Of a stretch of 64,000 nucleotides of DNA, positions 53,870-62,075 are shown piece after piece. This DNA comes from Novilysobacter_A longmucuonensis (GTDB lineage Bacteria > Pseudomonadota > Gammaproteobacteria > Xanthomonadales > Xanthomonadaceae). Every line of letters starts with the position of its first letter. Position 1 is the first letter of the stretch. Where the stretch lies: assembly GCF_046600735.1 (NCBI RefSeq), contig NZ_JBJMAW010000001.1:1-64000 (forward strand). Direction: 5' to 3'. The translations under genes were made by a program, and so were the position numbers. Under the pieces are notes generated by a model. It had not been told where the DNA came from. It saw only the letters and a program-made list of their open reading frames with translations, and made no database searches.

Positions 53870-54196
53870 ATGATGACCATCGCCGCCAGATCCCGCCACG
53901 AGCCACGCACGCCGATCGATCCGCGTCTCGACGCGACCCTGCGCTACGCCATCGCGATCGGCGCGGTACTGCTGCTGTTGCTGCCGGCCGCACGCGGCCA
54001 CCACGCGCAGCTCGGCTGGCTGCCGCTGTGGTTGCTGGCGATGCCGCTGAGCGCGTGGTGGACGCTGCACTGGTTCCCGCTGCCGGGGAGCGCCTTGCGG
54101 CCCGCGGCCGTCGCAGGCGCGCGTCGCCGGGCGATCCCGCAGGCGCGCCGGAGCCTGCGCCCGCGCCGTAGCGAGCCGCTGCCGCGCGCCGCCTGA
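53870..54196 (+). CDS. Small uncharacterised membrane protein
   Basis: A 108-aa frame with two hydrophobic helices (ATLRYAIAIGAVLLLLLPAA and LPLWLLAMPLSAWWTLHWFP) and a basic C-terminal tail (RRRAIPQARRSLRPRRSEPLPR). Good codon use and a GAGCCACCG stretch before the double ATG support it. It resembles short xanthomonad proteins of unknown function. The second Met codon (53873) is an equal start. Confidence 0.6.
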   Translation: MMTIAARSRHEPRTPIDPRLDATLRYAIAIGAVLLLLLPAARGHHAQLGWLPLWLLAMPLSAWWTLHWFPLPGSALRPAAVAGARRRAIPQARRSLRPRRSEPLPRAA

Positions 54197-54329
54197 ACCC
54201 GATCCAGCCGCGGCGCGGGTGTCGACTGATCGTGACCAGCGGCACGGCGGCTGGCGCGCGGGCCTGTGCTAGCGTTGCCGACCGCTTGTCCGATCCATTG
54301 GTCCGATATATTTGCCCACCGGAGCACCC

Positions 54330-56465
54330 ATGCCCATGCTGTCGAAGGCTTGCCAGACCCTGTTGATGTCCGCCGGCCTCGCGGCCGTGGCGGTGGGCGC
54401 CGTCAACGCCCAGGAGCCCGCCGTGCCCACACCGTCCGATCCCTACCTGTGGCTGGAAGAGGTCACCGGTGACAAGCCGCTGGCGTGGGTCAGGGCCGAG
54501 AACGCCAAGACCGAGGCCGAGTTGGCCGCGACCCCAGAGTTCAAGGCGCTGGAAGCTGAAATCCTGTCGATCCTCGATTCGGACGCCAAGATTCCCGGCG
54601 TGCAGAAGATCGGCGATTACTACTACAACTTCTGGAAGGACCAGAACCACGAGCGCGGCCTGTGGCGCCGCACCACGCTGGCCGAGTACCGCAAGGACCA
54701 GCCGCAGTGGGAGACGGTGATCGACCTGGACGCGCTCAACGAGGCCGAAGGCGAGAACTGGGTCTGGCACGGCGCCGACTGCCTCAAGCCAGCGTACGAG
54801 CGCTGCCTGGTCGCGCTGTCGCGCGGCGGCGCCGATGCCGACGTCACCCGCGAGTTCGACCTGACCACCATGGACTGGGTCCAGGACGGCTTCTTCCGCG
54901 AGGAAGCCAAAGGCGGCCTGGGCTGGATCGACCGCGACAACGTCTACGTCTATACCGACTTCGGCCCCGATGCCGAGGGCGTGGCCACCCTGACCGAGTC
55001 GGGCTACCCGCGCATCGTCAAGCAGTGGACGCGCGGCACGCCGATGAGCGAAGCGACCGTCGTCTACGAAGGCACTCCGGAGGACATGTACATCGCCGCC
55101 GGCCACGACCACACGCCGGGCTTCGAGCGCGATTTCGTGATGCGCACGATTGCGTTCTACAACGACGAGCTGTACCTGAAGGGAGAAGACGGCCAGCTGG
55201 CCAAGGTCGATGCGCCGAACTCGGCCAACAAGTCGGTGCACAAGGACTGGCTGGTGCTGGAGCTGCGCGAGCCCTACGAGGCAGGCGGCACCACCCATCC
55301 CGCCGGCAGCCTGATCGCGACCGACTTCGACGCGTTCATGGCCGGCGGCCGCGACTTCACGGTGCTGTTCGCCCCCTCGATGAGCACCTCGTTGGCCGGC
55401 TACACCTGGACCGCGAACCACCTCGTGCTCAACGTGCTCGATGACGTCAAGAACAAGCTCAGCGTGCTGACCCCCGATGCGCAGGGCCAGTGGACGCGCA
55501 GCGAGTTCACCGGCGCGCCCGGCTTCGGAACGCTCGGCGTCAGCGCGGTCGACTCCGACCAGAGCGACGCGGTGTGGCTGACCGCCACCGACTACCTGAC
55601 TCCCACGACCCTGTCGCTGGCGCAGATCGGCGAGCAGCCCGAAGTACTGAAGACGATGCCGACGTTCTTCGACGCGGCCACCCATGAGATCGCCCAGCAC
55701 TTCGCCACCAGCGAGGACGGCACCAAGGTCCCGTACTTCGTGGTCATGCCCAAGGGGCTGGTACTCGATGGCAGCACCCCGACGCTGCTGTACGGTTACG
55801 GTGGTTTCGAGATTTCGTTGACCCCGGGTTATTCCGGCAGTGTCGGCAAAGGCTGGCTCGAGAATGATGGCGTATACGTGGTCGCCAACATCCGCGGCGG
55901 CGGCGAGTACGGCCCGCGCTGGCACCAGGCCGCGCTCAAGGCCAACCGGCACAAGGCCTACGAGGACTTCGCCGCGGTCGCACGCGACCTGATCGCACGT
56001 AACATCACCTCGCCCGAGCACCTGGGCATCCAGGGCGGCAGCAACGGCGGCCTGCTGACCGGCAACATGCTGACCCAGTACCCGGAGCTGTTCGGCGCCG
56101 TCGTGGTGCAGGTGCCGCTGCTCGACATGCAGCGTTACCACAAGCTGCTGGCCGGCGCGTCGTGGATGGCCGAGTACGGCGATCCCGACACCGCCGACTG
56201 GGACTTCATCCAGACCTTCTCGCCGTACCACCTGTTCGATGCGGACGAGGACTACCCGCCGACCATCTTCATGACCTCCACCCGCGACGACCGCGTGCAT
56301 CCCGGCCACGCCCGCAAGATGGCCGCGAAGATGCTCGAAGCGGACAAGGACGTGCGCTACTACGAGAACATCGAAGGCGGCCACGGCGGTTCGGCCAACA
56401 ATGCGCAGGCCGCGCACATGAGCGCGCTGGCCTTCGCGTTCCTGTGGAACGAGCTGAGCGAGTAG
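54330..56465 (+). CDS. Prolyl oligopeptidase family serine peptidase (S9A)
   Basis: A 711-aa exported peptidase. A signal peptide (QTLLMSAGLAAVAVGAVNAQ) precedes a seven-bladed propeller (about 40-430) and a C-terminal alpha/beta hydrolase. The catalytic triad: Ser in LGIQGGSNGGLLTG, Asp in STRDDRVHPGHARKM, His in IEGGHGGSANN. It cleaves short peptides after proline in characterised relatives. ATG 54330 has GGAG five bases upstream. A terminator follows. Another S9A peptidase lies ~900 bp downstream in the same direction, separated by a repeat-rich spacer. Confidence 0.93.
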   Translation: MPMLSKACQTLLMSAGLAAVAVGAVNAQEPAVPTPSDPYLWLEEVTGDKPLAWVRAENAKTEAELAATPEFKALEAEILSILDSDAKIPGVQKIGDYYYNFWKDQNHERGLWRRTTLAEYRKDQPQWETVIDLDALNEAEGENWVWHGADCLKPAYERCLVALSRGGADADVTREFDLTTMDWVQDGFFREEAKGGLGWIDRDNVYVYTDFGPDAEGVATLTESGYPRIVKQWTRGTPMSEATVVYEGTPEDMYIAAGHDHTPGFERDFVMRTIAFYNDELYLKGEDGQLAKVDAPNSANKSVHKDWLVLELREPYEAGGTTHPAGSLIATDFDAFMAGGRDFTVLFAPSMSTSLAGYTWTANHLVLNVLDDVKNKLSVLTPDAQGQWTRSEFTGAPGFGTLGVSAVDSDQSDAVWLTATDYLTPTTLSLAQIGEQPEVLKTMPTFFDAATHEIAQHFATSEDGTKVPYFVVMPKGLVLDGSTPTLLYGYGGFEISLTPGYSGSVGKGWLENDGVYVVANIRGGGEYGPRWHQAALKANRHKAYEDFAAVARDLIARNITSPEHLGIQGGSNGGLLTGNMLTQYPELFGAVVVQVPLLDMQRYHKLLAGASWMAEYGDPDTADWDFIQTFSPYHLFDADEDYPPTIFMTSTRDDRVHPGHARKMAAKMLEADKDVRYYENIEGGHGGSANNAQAAHMSALAFAFLWNELSE

Positions 56466-56489
56466 CCGTCAGCACTCATGCCGCACAAG

Positions 56490-56514
56490 AAACGGGCGCC
56501 CAGGCGCCCGTTTC
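56490..56514 (+). terminator. Terminator after the prolyl oligopeptidase gene
   Basis: AAACGGGCGCC and GGCGCCCGTTT form a strong GC-rich stem followed by CGCTTTG, 25 bp after the stop codon. Confidence 0.75.
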
Positions 56515-56531
56515 GCTTTGTGGTGGCATCG

Positions 56532-56605
56532 ATTGCCGTTGCCGTTGCCGTTGCCGTGGCCGTGCCGTGGCCGTGGCCGTGGCTTGCTGTTGCTGTTGCC
56601 GTAGC
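56532..56605. repeat. Hexanucleotide simple repeat (GCCGTT/GCCGTG)n
   Basis: About twelve degenerate six-base units (TTGCCG, then CGTGGC, then TTGCTG) run in tandem. A short open frame across it encodes only AVAVAV/PWPWPW and is not considered a gene. Confidence 0.75.
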
Positions 56606-56631
56606 AACGCAAATCAAACCACCTCGTCACT

Positions 56632-57187
56632 CCACAGACCCCAAAGGGGCGGCGGCCATGGATGGCCGCCGTTTTCCGACCGAGCCATGGATGGCGAGTC
56701 GGAAAATCCCCGCGCTACTCCATGCCCGCACGGGAGGTGTGTCGAGGAGAGCCCTTTCTTTGGTTACTTTCTTTGGGCTTAGCAAAGAAAGTGACCCGCC
56801 TTCAGGCGGAAGCTCTTGATCTTGAAGTTGATCTTGATCTTGATCTTGATCTTGATCTTGAGCGCGCCGCAACCTTAGAAACATCCGCAGGCGGTAGACA
56901 GGCAAGATCAAATGCTTTCGCCTGAAGGCGAGTCACTTTCTTTGAAGGGTCAAAGAAAGTAACCAAAGAAAGGCCCTTCCTCGACACTTCAAACACCTCG
57001 CCGTGCGGGCGACGCGGGGATTTTCCGACTCGGCTTTGTCGGCTTCGCCGCCAAAGTCCGGCCCGCGCTTGCGGCGCGGGCGTTCGTATGGTGCGCGAGC
57101 CAGTGGCTCGCAAGCGCGCACCTTCTCACCCTGCCTCGGTCGGAAAACGGCGCACATCCATGTGCGCCGCCCCTTCGGGGTCTGTGG
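56632..57187. repeat. Large imperfect inverted-repeat element
   Basis: The left arm runs CCACAGACCCCAAAGGGGCG, CCGTTTTCCGACC, GTCGGAAAATCCCCGCG, then GTGTCGAGGAGAGCCCTTTC, TTTGGTTACTTTCTTTG, GCCTTCAGGC. It is mirrored, in reverse order and complement, by the right arm (GCCTGAAGGC, CAAAGAAAGTAACCAAAG, GGCCCTTCCTCGACAC, CGCGGGGATTTTCCGAC, GGTCGGAAAACGG, GCCCCTTCGGGGTCTGTGG). The arms are ~180 and ~270 bp; the core (56811-56918) includes (TTGATC)n. No transposase frame is inside. Several arm words are common in xanthomonad genomes, so this is probably a mobile non-coding repeat. Confidence 0.8.
56815..56860. repeat. (TTGATC)n tandem repeat at the core of the inverted element
   Basis: About seven consecutive hexamers with one AAG interruption lie between the two arms of the large inverted repeat. 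The unit number is likely variable between strains. Confidence 0.8.
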
Positions 57188-57221
57188 CGAGGCGTGAAGA
57201 CGTTGTAATGTCGCGGAAGAG

Positions 57222-57280
57222 CCAACGACAACAGCAACAACAGCAACAACCGCGAGATGGTCCCGGCGTTCGCCGGGATG
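57222..57280. repeat. (CAACAG)n run and palindromic repeat before optB
   Basis: A short CAACGA/CAACAG/CAACAA run (57222-57250) is followed by TCCCGGCGTTCGCCGGGA (57261-57278), a perfect-stem palindrome of the same general kind as the one inside soeA. Confidence 0.65.
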
Positions 57281-57350
57281 ACTAGATCAGGGTGACGGAC
57301 GTGCGAAAGTTGCGTCACCCGTTGCGTATCCCGCCCCCGGACCCCATGCC

Positions 57351-59519
57351 ATGAAGCCCACCTTCCTGTTCGCCGCCGTGATGACCCTCTCCAGCCCGTC
57401 CATCGCCCATAACCTGCCCGAGCCCCCCGACGTCGAAAAACGGCCGCACGTGGTCACCGCCCCGCACGGCGCCGAGCGCCAGGACGAGTACTACTGGCTG
57501 CGCGACGACAGCCGCAAGAACCCGGAGATGCTGGCGTACCTCGATGCCGAGAACGCCTACGTCGACACGGTGATGGCGCCGCTCAAGCCGCTCGAGGACA
57601 AGCTGTTTGATGAGATCGTCGGGCGCATCAAGCAGGACGACAGCTCGGTGCCGTACCGCGAGCGCGGCTGGTGGTACTACAGCCGCTTCGAGACCGGCCA
57701 GGACTACCCGATCTACGCGCGCCGCCAGGGCGACATGGAGGCGCCCGAGCAGGTCCTGCTCGACGTCAACCAGATGGCCGAGGGCCGCGACTACTTCAAC
57801 GTCGGCGACTGGGAAGTCAGCCAGGACAACACGCTGCTGGCCTGGGCGGAGGATGACATCGGCCGCCGCCAGTACGTCATCCGCGTCAAGAACCTGGAGA
57901 CCGGCGAGATCCATCCCGACGAGATCCGCGGTGCCGCGGCGAACATCGTCTGGGCCGACGACAACCGCACGATCTTCTACGTCGAGAACGACCCCGACAC
58001 GCTGCTGACGGTGCGCGTCAGAAAGCACGTACTCGGCACCCCGGCCTCCGAAGACGAGCTCGTGTACGAGGAGCACGACGACAGCTTCTACATGGGCGTT
58101 GGCCGCACCCGCGACGATGCGTACATATGCATCGGGGTGGAAAGCACCGTTTCCAGCGAGACCCGCTGTGCTCCGGCCAGCGACCCGCGCGAGTTCGCCG
58201 TGCTGGCGCCGCGCCAGCGCGACGTCGAATACAGCGCCGACCACCACGGCGGCCGCTGGGTGATCCTGACCAACGACGGCGCGCCCAACTTCAAGCTCAT
58301 GACCGCACCCAGTGACAGCACCTCGCGTGCGCAGTGGCAGGAGTGGATCGGCCACAGCGACGAGGTGTTCATCGACAGCTTCGAGCTGTTCGACGGTTTC
58401 ACCGCGATCGGCGAGCGCTCCGGCGGCCTGGAGCGCATCCGTCTGGTCCGACAAGCATTGGAAAGTCCGCACATGGATGTGCGGGGTGTTGCGCAGGATG
58501 CGCAAAGTGAATACGTCCAGGCCGACGAGCCGGCGTACTCGATGGGCCTGTCGGTCAACTCCGAGCCCGACACCGATTGGCTGCGCTACAGCTACACCTC
58601 GATGACCACGCCGGCGACCACCTTTGAGGTCAACGTACGCACCGGCGAGCGCCGGCAGCTCAAGCAGCAGCCGGTGATCGGCTACGACCCCGCGCAGTAC
58701 GTCACCGAGCGGCTGTGGGCGAGCGCGCGCGACGGCACCAGGATCCCGGTGTCGCTGGTCTACCGGAAGGGCTTCCAGAAGGACGGCAGCGCCGCGCTGC
58801 TGCAGTACGCCTACGGCAGCTACGGCAACTCGATCGATCCCAGTTTCAACCTGCCGGCGGTGAGCCTGCTCGACCGCGGCGTGGTGTATGCGATCGCGCA
58901 CATCCGCGGCGGTCAGGAAATGGGCCGCAAGTGGTACGACGACGGCAAGCTGTTCAGCAAGAAGAACACCTTCACCGACTTCATCGACGTCACCGATTTC
59001 CTGGTCGCGGAGGGCTACGCCGCGAAGGACCGCACCGCCGCCTACGGTGGCAGCGCCGGCGGACTGCTGATGGGCGCGATCGCCAACATGTCGCCCGACA
59101 CCTACCGCGTGATCCTGTCGCAGGTGCCGTTCGTCGACGTGGTCACCACGATGCTCGACCCCAGCATTCCGCTGACCACCAACGAGTACGACGAGTGGGG
59201 CAATCCCGAACAGAAGGCGTACTACGACTACATGCTGTCGTACTCGCCCTACGACAACCTTGAGGCGCAGGCCTATCCGGCGACGTTCGTCGGCACCGGC
59301 CTGTGGGATTCGCAGGTGCAGTACTTCGAACCGGCCAAGTACGTGGCGCGGCTGCGCGATCTCAACACTGGTGATGCGCCGGTGCTGTTCCGGACCAACA
59401 TGGACGCCGGCCACGGCGGCAAGTCGGGGCGCTTCCGGCGTTATCGCGAGCTGGCCGAGATGTACGCGTTCGCGCTCGATCAGTTGGGTGCCAATGCCGG
59501 CGAGCCTGAAGAGCGGTAG
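57351..59519 (+). CDS. ptrB: Oligopeptidase B-like S9A peptidase
   Basis: A 722-aa peptidase. It starts with a likely signal peptide (KPTFLFAAVMTLSSPSIAH), then the OpB N-terminus (RPHVVTAPHGAERQDEYYWLRDDSRKNPEMLAYLDAEN) and a propeller. The C-terminal hydrolase has Ser in AAYGGSAGGLLMGAIAN, Asp in GLWDSQVQYFEPAKYV and His in MDAGHGGKSGRF. It cleaves after Arg or Lys in relatives. The conserved stretch ...GGLERIRL...YVQADEPAYSMGLS is interrupted by ~17 extra residues (QALESPHMDVRGVAQ) encoded by a palindromic repeat. The stop TAG is part of the following class V repeat. Confidence 0.93.
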   Translation: MKPTFLFAAVMTLSSPSIAHNLPEPPDVEKRPHVVTAPHGAERQDEYYWLRDDSRKNPEMLAYLDAENAYVDTVMAPLKPLEDKLFDEIVGRIKQDDSSVPYRERGWWYYSRFETGQDYPIYARRQGDMEAPEQVLLDVNQMAEGRDYFNVGDWEVSQDNTLLAWAEDDIGRRQYVIRVKNLETGEIHPDEIRGAAANIVWADDNRTIFYVENDPDTLLTVRVRKHVLGTPASEDELVYEEHDDSFYMGVGRTRDDAYICIGVESTVSSETRCAPASDPREFAVLAPRQRDVEYSADHHGGRWVILTNDGAPNFKLMTAPSDSTSRAQWQEWIGHSDEVFIDSFELFDGFTAIGERSGGLERIRLVRQALESPHMDVRGVAQDAQSEYVQADEPAYSMGLSVNSEPDTDWLRYSYTSMTTPATTFEVNVRTGERRQLKQQPVIGYDPAQYVTERLWASARDGTRIPVSLVYRKGFQKDGSAALLQYAYGSYGNSIDPSFNLPAVSLLDRGVVYAIAHIRGGQEMGRKWYDDGKLFSKKNTFTDFIDVTDFLVAEGYAAKDRTAAYGGSAGGLLMGAIANMSPDTYRVILSQVPFVDVVTTMLDPSIPLTTNEYDEWGNPEQKAYYDYMLSYSPYDNLEAQAYPATFVGTGLWDSQVQYFEPAKYVARLRDLNTGDAPVLFRTNMDAGHGGKSGRFRRYRELAEMYAFALDQLGANAGEPEER
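58455..58505. repeat. Palindromic repeat inside the oligopeptidase gene
   Basis: The perfect hairpin CCGCACATGGATGTGCGG (58467-58484) lies in frame in the propeller region. The related word GCGCACATCCATGTGCGC is found in the right arm of the large inverted element (57150-57168), linking the two. Confidence 0.75.
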
Positions 59520-59613
59520 AGCCGAGCTTGCTCGGCTGCATTTTCCCGCGATCGCAGTGCAACAGGTCACCTGGCCGGTGCGCCCAAAAGCAGCGGAGCA
59601 AGTTCCGCTCTAC
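59516..59613. repeat. Inverted pair of class V repeats
   Basis: GTAGAGCCGAGCTTGCTCGG at the left, GAGCAAGTTCCGCTCTAC at the right, around a ~60-bp middle. It provides the stop codon of the oligopeptidase gene and ends 15 bp before the DUF454 start. Confidence 0.8.
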
Positions 59614-59627
59614 GGTGGAGTGCGTAC

Positions 59628-60047
59628 GTGAGCGATGGGCCCGTGCCGCGGCCGCCGCCGTCGGGCCTGCACTCCCGCCGCCGGCTGCGCTGGGCCTGGT
59701 GGCTGCTCGCCTACGCCAGCCTTGGCCTCGGCCTGGCCGGCGTGCTCGTGCCCGGCCTGCCTACGGTGCCGTTCGTGCTGCTGTCGGCCTATGCCGCCGC
59801 GCGTGGCTCGCAGCGCCTGCATCGCCGGCTGCTCGCACATCGCCAGTTCGGTCCGATGATCCGCGACTGGCAGGCGCACGGCGCGGTCGGCCGTCGCGCC
59901 AAGGTCCTTGCGCTCACCTCGATGGGCGCGTGCGCGGCAATCCTGTTCGCCACCGCGCCGCGGACCTGGATGGCCGCCACCGGCACCGGGGTGATGGCTC
60001 TGGTCGCATTGTGGCTGTGGCACCGCCCTGAACCGCCGCCGCGCTGA
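59628..60047 (+). CDS. DUF454 (YbaN) family inner-membrane protein
   Basis: A 139-aa protein with two or three transmembrane helices (WAWWLLAYASLGLGLAGVLVPGLPTVPFVLLSAYAAARGS; LALTSMGACAAILFAT; TGTGVMALVALWLW). The motif GLPTVPFVLLSAYAAARGSQRLHRRLLAH is diagnostic of YbaN/DUF454. The start is GTG 59628. Function unknown; it precedes the lptM-dapF group. Confidence 0.85.
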   Translation: MSDGPVPRPPPSGLHSRRRLRWAWWLLAYASLGLGLAGVLVPGLPTVPFVLLSAYAAARGSQRLHRRLLAHRQFGPMIRDWQAHGAVGRRAKVLALTSMGACAAILFATAPRTWMAATGTGVMALVALWLWHRPEPPPR

Positions 60048-60083
60048 CTTCGCAGCCGCCTTGGCGACCGCTACACTGCCGGC

Positions 60084-60398
60084 ATGAACGCACGCCCTGC
60101 CTTGTTGATGATCGCGTTGTCGCTGGGCCTTGCCGCCTGCGGCAACAAGGGCCCGCTGGTGCAGGCGCCGGTGCCGGTCGAGGATCCGGCCACGCCCGCC
60201 GGCGCGGTGCCGGTCGAAGTTGAACCGCAGACCACGTATCCCCAGGCGCCTCCAGCCAACGTCCTGCGCGATCCGACCGCGGTCGATCCACTCATCGATC
60301 CTCTGGCCGAGCCGGCGCCGGAGCCGGCGCTGCCGATCGATCCCGCTACGGTGCCCGACCCCGGACCGCCGCCGACCGACGACGACGGGAATGGCTGA
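60084..60398 (+). CDS. lptM: LptM-family lipoprotein (YifL-like)
   Basis: A 104-aa lipoprotein with signal and lipobox (LLMIALSLGLAACGNKGPL), followed by a proline-rich tail. The motif CGNKGPL directly after the acylated Cys is diagnostic of LptM, which in E. coli helps the LptDE outer-membrane LPS translocon fold. Location next to dapF is conserved. Its stop overlaps the dapF start. Confidence 0.88.
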   Translation: MNARPALLMIALSLGLAACGNKGPLVQAPVPVEDPATPAGAVPVEVEPQTTYPQAPPANVLRDPTAVDPLIDPLAEPAPEPALPIDPATVPDPGPPPTDDDGNG

Positions 60399-61245
60399 AC
60401 GCGACATGCGTTTCAGCCGCGTGCGTTTCAGCAAGATGCACGGCGCCGGCAACGATTTCGTCGTGCTCGACCTGCGCGGCGGAATGGCGGCACCAAGCCC
60501 GGAGCTGTGCCGTGCCCTGGCCGATCGCCGCACCGGCGTCGGCTGTGACCAGGTCCTGACCATCGAGCCGCCGCGCAGCCAGCGTGCGGCCGCCAGTTAC
60601 CGCATCTGGAATGCCGACGGGTCGCCATCGCAGCAATGCGGCAACGGCGCGCGCTGCATCGCGGCGTGGCTGGTTCGCGACGGCGCGATCGGCACGGAAG
60701 CGTTCGCGCTCGACAGCCCCAGCGGCAGCCACGCGGTCACTCGCCTGGGCAGCGACCGCTTTGGCATCGACATGGGCGTGCCGCAGTTTGAGCCGGCGCG
60801 GATTCCGTTGCTGGGCTTCGAACAAGCCGAGCACTACGCGGTCGAATGCAACGGCGCCCAGATCGGATTCGGTGCAGTATCGATGGGCAACCCGCATGCG
60901 CTGGTCGAGGTCGACGACCTCGACGCCGCACCGGTCGAGGCGCTGGGGCCATGGCTGCAGCGGCACGGGATGTTCCCCGAGTCGGTCAACGTCGGCTTCG
61001 CACAGGTCCAGTCGCGCGGCAGGGTGCGGCTGCGCGTGTACGAGCGCGGCGCCGGCGAGACACGCGCCTGCGGTAGCGGCGCCTGCGCCGCGGCCGCGGT
61101 ACTGATCCGGCGCGTCCGCATCGGGCGCGAGGTGACGGTTGCGCTGCCCGGCGGTGAGCTGCAGATCGCCTGGCCGCGCGACGACGCGCCGCTGGTGATG
61201 GCGGGGCCGGCGACATTCGTATTCGAAGGGGAGTGGCTGCAATGA
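60391..61245 (+). CDS. dapF: Diaminopimelate epimerase
   Basis: Converts LL- to meso-diaminopimelate for lysine and peptidoglycan synthesis. The 284-aa enzyme has FSKMHGAGNDFVVLD, the first catalytic Cys in SPSQQCGNGARCIAAWL, the second in ETRACGSGACAAAAVL, and GAVSMGNPHALVEVDD. The start is ATG 60391, overlapping lptM by 8 bp; ATG 60406 is in frame and equally plausible. Overlaps DUF484 downstream by 4 bp. Confidence 0.96.
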   Translation: MAERDMRFSRVRFSKMHGAGNDFVVLDLRGGMAAPSPELCRALADRRTGVGCDQVLTIEPPRSQRAAASYRIWNADGSPSQQCGNGARCIAAWLVRDGAIGTEAFALDSPSGSHAVTRLGSDRFGIDMGVPQFEPARIPLLGFEQAEHYAVECNGAQIGFGAVSMGNPHALVEVDDLDAAPVEALGPWLQRHGMFPESVNVGFAQVQSRGRVRLRVYERGAGETRACGSGACAAAAVLIRRVRIGREVTVALPGGELQIAWPRDDAPLVMAGPATFVFEGEWLQ

Positions 61246-61916
61246 CCGACACAAACGACAAGCCCGGCGCGCACGAGATCGCCGCCTGGTTGCGCCGCCA
61301 TCCGCGCTTCCTGCAACAGTTTCCTGACCTCGCGCTGAGCCTGGTGGTGCCGCGCGACGAAGGCTCGGCCGCCTCGCTGGCGAGCTACCAGCTCGAAGTG
61401 CTGCGCGACAAGAACCGCGAGCTCTCGCGCCGCCTGCACGAGCTGTTCGGCAACGCCCAGGAGAACGAGCGGCTGGCGGTGCGCACCCAGCAGCTGACGC
61501 TTGCTTTGATGAAGCAGGACAGCGCCGCCGATACCGTGCGGGCGATGGCGGCAAGCCTGGCCGAGGACTTCAACGGCGATCTGGTACGGCTGGTGCTGTT
61601 CGAGCCGGTCGACGGGCTGGACGAGAACGAATGGCTGCAGGTGATCGCGCCGGGCGATGCCCGTCTGCAGCCGTTCCGCGACTGTCTTGAGAACGGCGAT
61701 CCGCTGTGCGGCCGCCTGCAGCCACAGAAGCATGCGTTGCTCTATGGCGAGCGCGCCGAGGACGTGCAATCGACCGCGCTGGTGCCGCTGCCCGGCGTCG
61801 GCCTGGTCGCGGTCGGCAGCCGCGACCCGAACCGGTTTTTCCCCGGCATGGGCACGCTGTTCCTGCGGATGATGGGCGAGGCGCTGGAGACGGCGCTGGC
61901 GAGGTATGCGCGTTAG
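61242..61916 (+). CDS. DUF484 family protein
   Basis: A 224-aa protein: N-terminal helical segment (IAAWLRRHPRFLQQFPDLALSLVVPRDEGSAASLASYQLEVLRDKNRELSRRLHEL) with a coiled coil, then a GAF-like domain (HALLYGERAEDVQSTALVPLPGVGLVAVGSRDPNRFFPGMGTLFLRMMGEAL). This is the DUF484 pattern; it is always found between dapF and xerC and has no assigned role. AAGGGGAG eight bases before ATG 61242 fixes the start. Confidence 0.92.
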   Translation: MTDTNDKPGAHEIAAWLRRHPRFLQQFPDLALSLVVPRDEGSAASLASYQLEVLRDKNRELSRRLHELFGNAQENERLAVRTQQLTLALMKQDSAADTVRAMAASLAEDFNGDLVRLVLFEPVDGLDENEWLQVIAPGDARLQPFRDCLENGDPLCGRLQPQKHALLYGERAEDVQSTALVPLPGVGLVAVGSRDPNRFFPGMGTLFLRMMGEALETALARYAR

Positions 61917-61941
61917 GCGCACCTTGCCTTTGCGCGCGCGC

Positions 61942-62052
61942 GCAAATCCCCCCTGCCCCCCTTTTCCAAAGGGGGGAACTGCCGCTCGCGCCGCTAGACG
62001 TGCAGTGCTTCTGGCTCCCTCCTTTGGAAAAGGAGGGCTGGGGAGGATTTGC
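61942..62052. repeat. Palindromic repeat between DUF484 and xerC
   Basis: GCAAATCCCCCCTGCCCCCC + TTTTCCAAAGGGGGG at the left mirrors CCCTCCTTTGGAAAAGGAGGG + CTGGGGAGGATTTGC at the right. It is the same family as the element inside priA. It ends 23 bp before the xerC start. Confidence 0.85.
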
Positions 62053-62075
62053 TCCACCGACTCTCGGGTGGCGCG

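Noticed and set aside
53562..56417. 951-codon - strand open frame over the WYL and prolyl oligopeptidase genes
   Set aside because: The + strand has full conserved proteins with catalytic motifs; the - strand product is low-complexity His/Gln/Arg/Val sequence and crosses intergenic repeats.
56478..56819. 113-codon + strand frame after the prolyl oligopeptidase
   Set aside because: It reads through a terminator and hexamer repeats, giving AVAVAV and PWPWPW; no coding support.
56815..56860. CRISPR-like array
   Set aside because: The (TTGATC)n units are uninterrupted hexamers with no spacers; no cas genes are in the window.
57315..59570. 751-codon - strand open frame over the oligopeptidase gene
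   Set aside because: Antisense of an intact S9A peptidase; no recognisable domain.
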